Source: Sphingobium sp. YR768 (GTDB lineage: Bacteria; Pseudomonadota; Alphaproteobacteria; Sphingomonadales; Sphingomonadaceae). Taken from it: a stretch of DNA of 53,812 nucleotides. Shown here piece after piece: positions 49,515 through 53,812 of the stretch. The notes under the pieces were generated by a model. It made no database searches. It was not told where the DNA came from and saw nothing but the letters and a program-made list of their open reading frames with translations. Both the position numbers and the translations under genes were made by a program. Numbering within the stretch: position 1 is the stretch's first letter; the number at the start of each line of letters is the position of its first letter. The DNA lies in contig NZ_FOGE01000028.1 of assembly GCF_900111125.1 (NCBI RefSeq), positions 1 through 53,812 on the forward strand, in the 5' to 3' direction.

Positions 49515-50576
49515 ATGACTGTCAACATGAAGAACTGGCAGGAATTGAAGAAGCCCAACAGCCTTGAAATCAAGGTTTCGGGTGACGGCAAGCGCAAGGC
49601 GACGTTCGTCGCCGAGCCGCTGGAGCGCGGTTTCGGCCTGACGCTCGGCAACGCGCTGCGTCGGGTTCTTCTGTCCTCGCTTCAGGGCGCGGCGGTCACC
49701 TCGATCAAGATCGAGAACGTCCTGCACGAATTCTCGTCGCTGGCCGGCGTGCGTGAAGACGTCACCGACATCGTCCTGAACATCAAGCAGGTCGCACTGC
49801 GCATGGAAGGCGAAGGCCCCAAGCGGCTTCAGCTGTCCGCCACCGGCCCGGCCGTGGTGAAGGCTGGCGACATCAGCGTCGTCGGCGACATCGAAGTGAT
49901 GAACCCCGATCTGGTGATCTGTCACCTGGACCAGGGCGCAACGCTGAACATGGAACTGACTGCCGACATCGGCAAGGGCTATGTTCCGGCCGTCGCCAAC
50001 CGTCCCGCAGACGCTCCGATCGGTCTGATTCCGGTCGATGCGCTCTACTCGCCGGTTCGCCAGGTCGCCTACAAGGTGGATAACACCCGCGTCGGCCAGG
50101 AACTGGACTATGACAAGCTGTCGCTGACGCTGGAAACCGACGGCACCGTGACGCCGGAAGATGCAGTGGCCTATGCCGCCCGCATCCTTCAGGATCAGTT
50201 GCAGCTGTTCGTCCACTTCGAAGACGCACTGCCTGCCGCGGCGCCCGCCGCCGGTCATGCTGCTGCCGCCACTTCGGAAGGCGAGAGCGACACCAACCAG
50301 ATCAACCGCTATCTTCTCAAGAAGGTGGACGAACTGGAACTGTCGGTCCGCTCGGCCAACTGCCTCAAGAACGACAACATCATCTATATCGGCGATCTGG
50401 TCCAGAAGACCGAAGCCGAGATGCTGCGCACCCCCAATTTCGGCCGCAAGTCGCTGAACGAAATCAAGGAAGTGCTGTCGTCCATGGGCCTGCGTCTGGG
50501 CATGGACATTCCCGGCTGGCCGCCGGAAAATATCGAGGAAATGGCCAAGAAGCTCGAACAGGAGCTGCTTGGTTAA
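49515..50576 (+). CDS. rpoA: DNA-directed RNA polymerase subunit alpha
   Basis: A 353-residue subunit. The N-terminal assembly domain starts 'MTVNMKNWQELKKPNSLEIK' with 'GFGLTLGNALRRVLLSSLQG'. The C-terminal domain contains 'LSVRSANCLKNDNIIYIGDL' and the helix-hairpin-helix elements that bind UP DNA. The linker is Ala/Pro-rich (AAAPAAGHAAAATSEGESD). It follows rpsK by 121 bases; a palindromic repeat separates it from rplQ. Confidence 0.98.
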   Translation: MTVNMKNWQELKKPNSLEIKVSGDGKRKATFVAEPLERGFGLTLGNALRRVLLSSLQGAAVTSIKIENVLHEFSSLAGVREDVTDIVLNIKQVALRMEGEGPKRLQLSATGPAVVKAGDISVVGDIEVMNPDLVICHLDQGATLNMELTADIGKGYVPAVANRPADAPIGLIPVDALYSPVRQVAYKVDNTRVGQELDYDKLSLTLETDGTVTPEDAVAYAARILQDQLQLFVHFEDALPAAAPAAGHAAAATSEGESDTNQINRYLLKKVDELELSVRSANCLKNDNIIYIGDLVQKTEAEMLRTPNFGRKSLNEIKEVLSSMGLRLGMDIPGWPPENIEEMAKKLEQELLG

Positions 50577-50713
50577 TCCTCCCCGCCTGCGGGGAGGTGG
50601 CAGCCCGAAGGGCTGACGGAGGGGGTGAGCCGCATGACGCCAGGTTGCGTCACGAGGCGGTCCCCCTCCACCACCGCCTGCGGCGGCAGTTCCCCTCCCC
50701 GTACCGGGGAGGA
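50577..50713. repeat. Palindromic intergenic repeat, family D, between rpoA and rplQ
   Basis: The two ends are inverted: a left TCCTCCCCGCCTGCGGGGAG block and a right CTCCCCGTACCGGGGAGGA block, with GGCAGCCCGAAGGGCTGACG between them. It starts one base after the rpoA stop. The core CCCCGC...GCGGGG is itself a hairpin. Confidence 0.75.
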
Positions 50714-50794
50714 AATGGGCGAAAGGCGGTGGCCCTTAACACTGCCTGGTCTGGGGTACCTGAAACGGCCCCTTAACGAACGAAGGAAGATATC

Positions 50795-51220
50795 ATGCGT
50801 CATAAGGTTGGTCATCGTAAGCTGCAGCGCAGCGCCGGTCACCGCAACTCGCTGCTGCGTAACCTCGCAGCGTCGCTCATCAAGCATGAGCAGATCCTGA
50901 CCGGCACTGCCAAGGCCAAGGAACTGCGTCCTTACGTCGAAAAGCTGATCACCCTCGCCAAGAAGGGTGGCCTGTCCAACCGTCGTCTGGCCCACGCCCG
51001 CCTTCAGGACGACGCGCAACTCATCAAGCTGTTCGACATTCTGGCCGAGCGTTACAAGGATCGCGACGGCGGCTATACCCGCGTGATCAAGGCTGGCTTC
51101 CGTGCTTCGGACGCCGCGCCGATGGCGATCATCGAACTGGTTGACCGCGACGTTTCTGCCAAGGGTCAGGACTCCGGTCCGGTCCAGGGCGCCGACGCGG
51201 ACGAGCTGGAAGAAGCTTGA
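50795..51220 (+). CDS. rplQ: 50S ribosomal protein L17
   Basis: A 141-residue protein starting 'MRHKVGHRKLQRSAGHRNSL', with 'LLRNLAASLIKHEQILTGTA'. The tail (DSGPVQGADADELEEA) is longer and more acidic than in E. coli. L17 is the last gene of the alpha operon. A 218-base spacer with a repeat precedes it and a terminator follows. Confidence 0.96.
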   Translation: MRHKVGHRKLQRSAGHRNSLLRNLAASLIKHEQILTGTAKAKELRPYVEKLITLAKKGGLSNRRLAHARLQDDAQLIKLFDILAERYKDRDGGYTRVIKAGFRASDAAPMAIIELVDRDVSAKGQDSGPVQGADADELEEA

Positions 51221-51316
51221 TCTGACCGGTCTGACCCAAGCCTTTTCTAGGCCGGTTGAAACACCTGCCGACTTGGAAAAGGCGTAAAGTCGACTTCCGG
51301 ACTGGATGCTTTACGG

Positions 51317-51357
51317 ACAGGCCGCGCTTCCTTAGGGAAACGCGGCCTGTTCTGTTT
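51317..51357 (+). terminator. Intrinsic terminator after rplQ
   Basis: A perfect ten-base-pair stem (ACAGGCCGCG at 51317-51326 with CGCGGCCTGT at 51341-51350), with an inner TTCC/GGAA pairing, is followed by TCTGTTTGG. It ends the alpha operon before the S9 peptidase gene. Confidence 0.75.
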
Positions 51358-51365
51358 GGAAAAGA

Positions 51366-53552
51366 GTGAAAAAAGAGAGGATGCGCCTCGTTGCCCTGAT
51401 CCTGCCGCTGCTATTGCTGGCGGCGGCGCCCGCGCCCGCCACACCCGATGGCGCGGCGATCGAGGCGGGCAACCCGGACGCCTTGCACTATCCCCTCGCC
51501 AGGCGGCTGGATCTGGTGGAGGATCATTTCGGCGTGAAGGTCGCCGATCCCTATCGCTGGCTGGAAAATGACCTGCGCGCCGATCCGGCGGTCAGCGACT
51601 GGGTGGCGCAGGAAAACAGTCTTACGCGCCGCTATATCGACGATCTGCCGGGGCGCGACGCGCTCAAGAAGCGGATGCAGGCGCTTTTCTCGCATGGCCG
51701 CTACACCATCCCGCGCAAGGCCGGTGGCCGGTATTTCTATGGCTATAACAAGGGGCTGGAAAACCAGACGCCGCTCTATGTCCGTGAAGGGCTGGCGGGG
51801 AAGCAACGGCTGCTGCTCGATCCCAACGACTGGGCGAAGGATGGCGCCAGCGCGCTCGCCGAATGGGCGCCATCGCCCGACGGCAAATATTTGGCCTATG
51901 CGGTGCAGGATGCCGGCAGCGACTGGCGCACGCTCCGTCTGATCGATGTCGACAGCGGCAAGGCGCTGGACGATGCCGTCCGCTGGGTCAAATTCTCGCA
52001 AATTGCCTGGGATGGTCGGGGCGAGGGCTTTTTCTATTCCCGCTTCGCCGCGCCACAGGCGGGGCAGGTCTTTCAGTCCTCCAACGAAGATCAGCAGCTC
52101 TTCTATCACCGGGTCGGCACCGATCAGGCGCAGGACCAGTTGATCTATGCCACGCCCGATCGCCCTACGCTCAGCCATCAGGCCCAGGTGACGGGGGACG
52201 GGCGCTGGCTGGTCATCAACAGCTTTCAGGGCATCGACCCGCGCCGCGAGATTCATGTCGCCATGCTGGACGGCAGCCCGGTCAGGCCGCGTCTGCTGGT
52301 CAAGGGGCCGGCCCATGACTGGCGGCTGATCGGCAGCCGGGGATCGACCCTGTTCTTCCTGACCGACGCTCGCGCCGCCCATATGCGCGTAGTGACGCTC
52401 GACGCCGCCCGCCCTGGTCGCCGCGCGCAGGAGATCGTCGCGGAACGATCCGAGACGCTGGCGGGCGGATCGCTGGTCGGCAATCGCATGATTCTGGCCT
52501 ATATGAGCGACGCGCAGACGGTGGCCGAACTAGTCGAGCTGGACGGGCGCAAGGTCAGCGATGTGCCCCTGCCCGGATTTGGCACGGCGGCGGGCTTTGG
52601 CGGGCGGGCGGGCGACCCGGAAACCTTCTTCAGCTTCTCGGGCTTCGTCACCCCGTCCAGCATCTATCGCTTCGACACGACGACCCTGCAAAGCCAGATC
52701 TTTGTCCAGCCCGACCTGCCGTTCGATCCGGATGATTTCGGCGTGGAGCAGCGGCTCTATCCGTCGAAGGACGGGACGATGATCCCGATCACCATATTGC
52801 GCAAGAAGCGGCTGGCCGATCAGGCGATCGCCGCGCCGACCATCCTCTATGGCTATGGCGGCTTCAACATCAGCCTGACGCCGGGCTATTCGGCGGTGCG
52901 CATGGCCTGGCTTGAGCAAGGCGGCGTCTATGCCATCGCCAATCTGCGGGGCGGCGGCGAATATGGCAAAGCGTGGCATGATGCCGGGCGCGGCGCCAAC
53001 AAGCAGAATGTGTTCGACGATTTCATCGCGGCGGGCGAATGGCTCAAGGCCAATGGCTATACGCCAAAGGACGGGCTGGCGATCGAGGGGCGGTCCAATG
53101 GCGGACTGCTGGTCGGCGCGGTGGTGAACCAGCGGCCCGACCTGTTCGCCGCCGCGCTGCCGGCCGTGGGGGTGATGGACATGCTCCGCTTCGACCGTTT
53201 CACCGCCGGCCGTTACTGGGTCGACGATTATGGATCGCCGGAAAAGGCGGCGGATTTTCCGCTGCTCTACGGCTATTCGCCCTATCACAACATCTTGTCG
53301 GGCAAGGATTATCCCGCGATCCTGGTCACCACCGCCGATACCGACGACCGGGTGGTTCCCGCCCACAGCTTCAAATATGCCGCTGCCCTGCAAGCCGCCG
53401 ATCTGGGCGCCCGGCCCCGCCTGCTGCGGGTCGAAAGCCGCGCTGGCCACGGATCGGGCAAGCCAGTCGACAAGCTGATCGACGAATATGCCGACAGCTA
53501 CGCCTTCCTCGCCCGCTTCACCGGCCTGACGATCAGCGCGAAGCCGGAATAG
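51366..53552 (+). CDS. Prolyl oligopeptidase (S9A), secreted
   Basis: A 728-residue enzyme with a signal peptide (residues about 1-25), a seven-bladed propeller, and a C-terminal alpha/beta hydrolase domain. The triad is Ser in GRSNGGLL, Asp in 'ADTDDRVVPAHS' and His in 'ESRAGHGSG'. The 'WLENDLRADPAVSDWVAQEN' start of the mature part is typical of S9A. It cleaves short proline-containing peptides in the periplasm. The GTG at 51366 with GGAAAAGA upstream is chosen; an ATG five codons later is the alternative. Confidence 0.92.
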   Translation: MKKERMRLVALILPLLLLAAAPAPATPDGAAIEAGNPDALHYPLARRLDLVEDHFGVKVADPYRWLENDLRADPAVSDWVAQENSLTRRYIDDLPGRDALKKRMQALFSHGRYTIPRKAGGRYFYGYNKGLENQTPLYVREGLAGKQRLLLDPNDWAKDGASALAEWAPSPDGKYLAYAVQDAGSDWRTLRLIDVDSGKALDDAVRWVKFSQIAWDGRGEGFFYSRFAAPQAGQVFQSSNEDQQLFYHRVGTDQAQDQLIYATPDRPTLSHQAQVTGDGRWLVINSFQGIDPRREIHVAMLDGSPVRPRLLVKGPAHDWRLIGSRGSTLFFLTDARAAHMRVVTLDAARPGRRAQEIVAERSETLAGGSLVGNRMILAYMSDAQTVAELVELDGRKVSDVPLPGFGTAAGFGGRAGDPETFFSFSGFVTPSSIYRFDTTTLQSQIFVQPDLPFDPDDFGVEQRLYPSKDGTMIPITILRKKRLADQAIAAPTILYGYGGFNISLTPGYSAVRMAWLEQGGVYAIANLRGGGEYGKAWHDAGRGANKQNVFDDFIAAGEWLKANGYTPKDGLAIEGRSNGGLLVGAVVNQRPDLFAAALPAVGVMDMLRFDRFTAGRYWVDDYGSPEKAADFPLLYGYSPYHNILSGKDYPAILVTTADTDDRVVPAHSFKYAAALQAADLGARPRLLRVESRAGHGSGKPVDKLIDEYADSYAFLARFTGLTISAKPE

Positions 53553-53594
53553 TAATCCTCCTTTTCTGGGGAGGACGCTCGCATAGGCATATCC

Positions 53595-53719
53595 GTCATG
53601 CTGAACTTGTTTCAGCATCCATCGGGCCGCAGTCGCGGACGTGGCGGTGGTGCGATAGGATATCCATCGCGCCTTCGAAGGCTTCGGTGCGAATGGCGAT
53701 ATGGATGCTGAAACAAGGT
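53595..53719. repeat. Palindromic intergenic repeat, family E
   Basis: The left GTCATGCTGAACTTGTTTCA (ending GCATCCAT) and the right ATATGGATGCTGAAACAAGG are inverted. The centre is a spacer of about 75 bases. It lies behind the S9 peptidase gene. Confidence 0.65.
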
Positions 53720-53751
53720 AAGCGCCGACGGAAGGCGGCGTTGACGTAGGG

Positions 53752-53812
53752 TTATTTGGGTTTCCGCGGGCGCGGCGCCCATTTCTTGGCGAGTGCCGCG
53801 AAGCGAGCGTGG
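53752..53812 (-). CDS. Unidentified gene, C-terminal fragment
   Basis: The minus strand is open from the right edge to TAA at 53752-53754. The visible end reads HARFAALAKKWAPRPRKPK. A basic tail of this kind fits many RNA- or DNA-binding proteins, so no identity is offered. Confidence 0.45.
   Translation of the reverse strand, partial: HARFAALAKKWAPRPRKPK

Noticed and set aside
1..53812. CRISPR array
   Set aside because: No series of equal-length direct repeats with regular spacers was seen; the repeats found are inverted and isolated.

Overview
The window is high-GC DNA from an alphaproteobacterium of the order Sphingomonadales, most likely a Sphingobium-like genome. This rests on the ribosomal protein sequences, the gene neighbourhoods (M23 peptidase with bactofilin, yajC-secD-secF, GTA-type holin with GH108 endolysin) and several families of intergenic palindromic repeats. 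No database search was run, so the genus is inference.

Layout. Bases 1-80 hold the 3' end of an IS630-type transposase. From 93 to 8520 lies a mixed set of small genes: an HNH-like zinc protein, a PH-domain protein, a degenerate SNase-like membrane protein, an L,D-transpeptidase beside a coiled-coil lipoprotein, lepA with a coupled unknown gene, a CsgG-like secreted protein, an acyltransferase and a SRPBCC protein. From 25946 down to 8557, on the minus strand, runs the str-S10-spc supercluster: rpsL-rpsG-fusA-tuf-rpsJ-rplC-rplD-rplW-rplB-rpsS-rplV-rpsC-rplP-rpmC-rpsQ-rplN-rplX-rplE-rpsN-rpsH-rplF-rplR-rpsE-rpmD-rplO-secY-adk. The alpha operon (rpsM-rpsK-rpoA-rplQ), which usually follows adk, lies instead at 48559-51220 on the plus strand. 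It is separated from the rest and inverted relative to it.

The block between these clusters (26279-48280) carries a GGDEF/EAL signalling protein, the M23-bactofilin pair, a COQ7-like hydroxylase, comM, ppx/gppA with a translationally coupled rlmE, an M20 peptidase, yajC-secD-secF with an Mth938-like gene coupled behind secF, tRNA-Pro(GGG), three small or unknown ORFs, a GTA-type endolysin/holin pair, a LysR regulator divergent from an acetyl-CoA hydrolase/transferase-family gene, a class I aminotransferase and a lipoprotein. After rplQ come a prolyl oligopeptidase (S9A) and the 3' end of an unidentified minus-strand gene.

Several observations stand out. Ribosomal protein S12 has Arg at residue 88, where streptomycin-sensitive bacteria usually have Lys. 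The alpha operon is detached. The Mth938-like gene has no standard start codon upstream of its conserved N-terminus and probably starts at a CTG that overlaps the secF stop. A 14-nt perfect match to the anti-Shine-Dalgarno complement sits in front of an 18-codon micro-ORF. Palindromic repeats sit inside the spc, alpha and sec operons. The rpsJ-rplC and rpmD-rplO spacers are unusually long and contain terminator-like hairpins. No CRISPR array, prophage, restriction system or biosynthetic cluster was seen.
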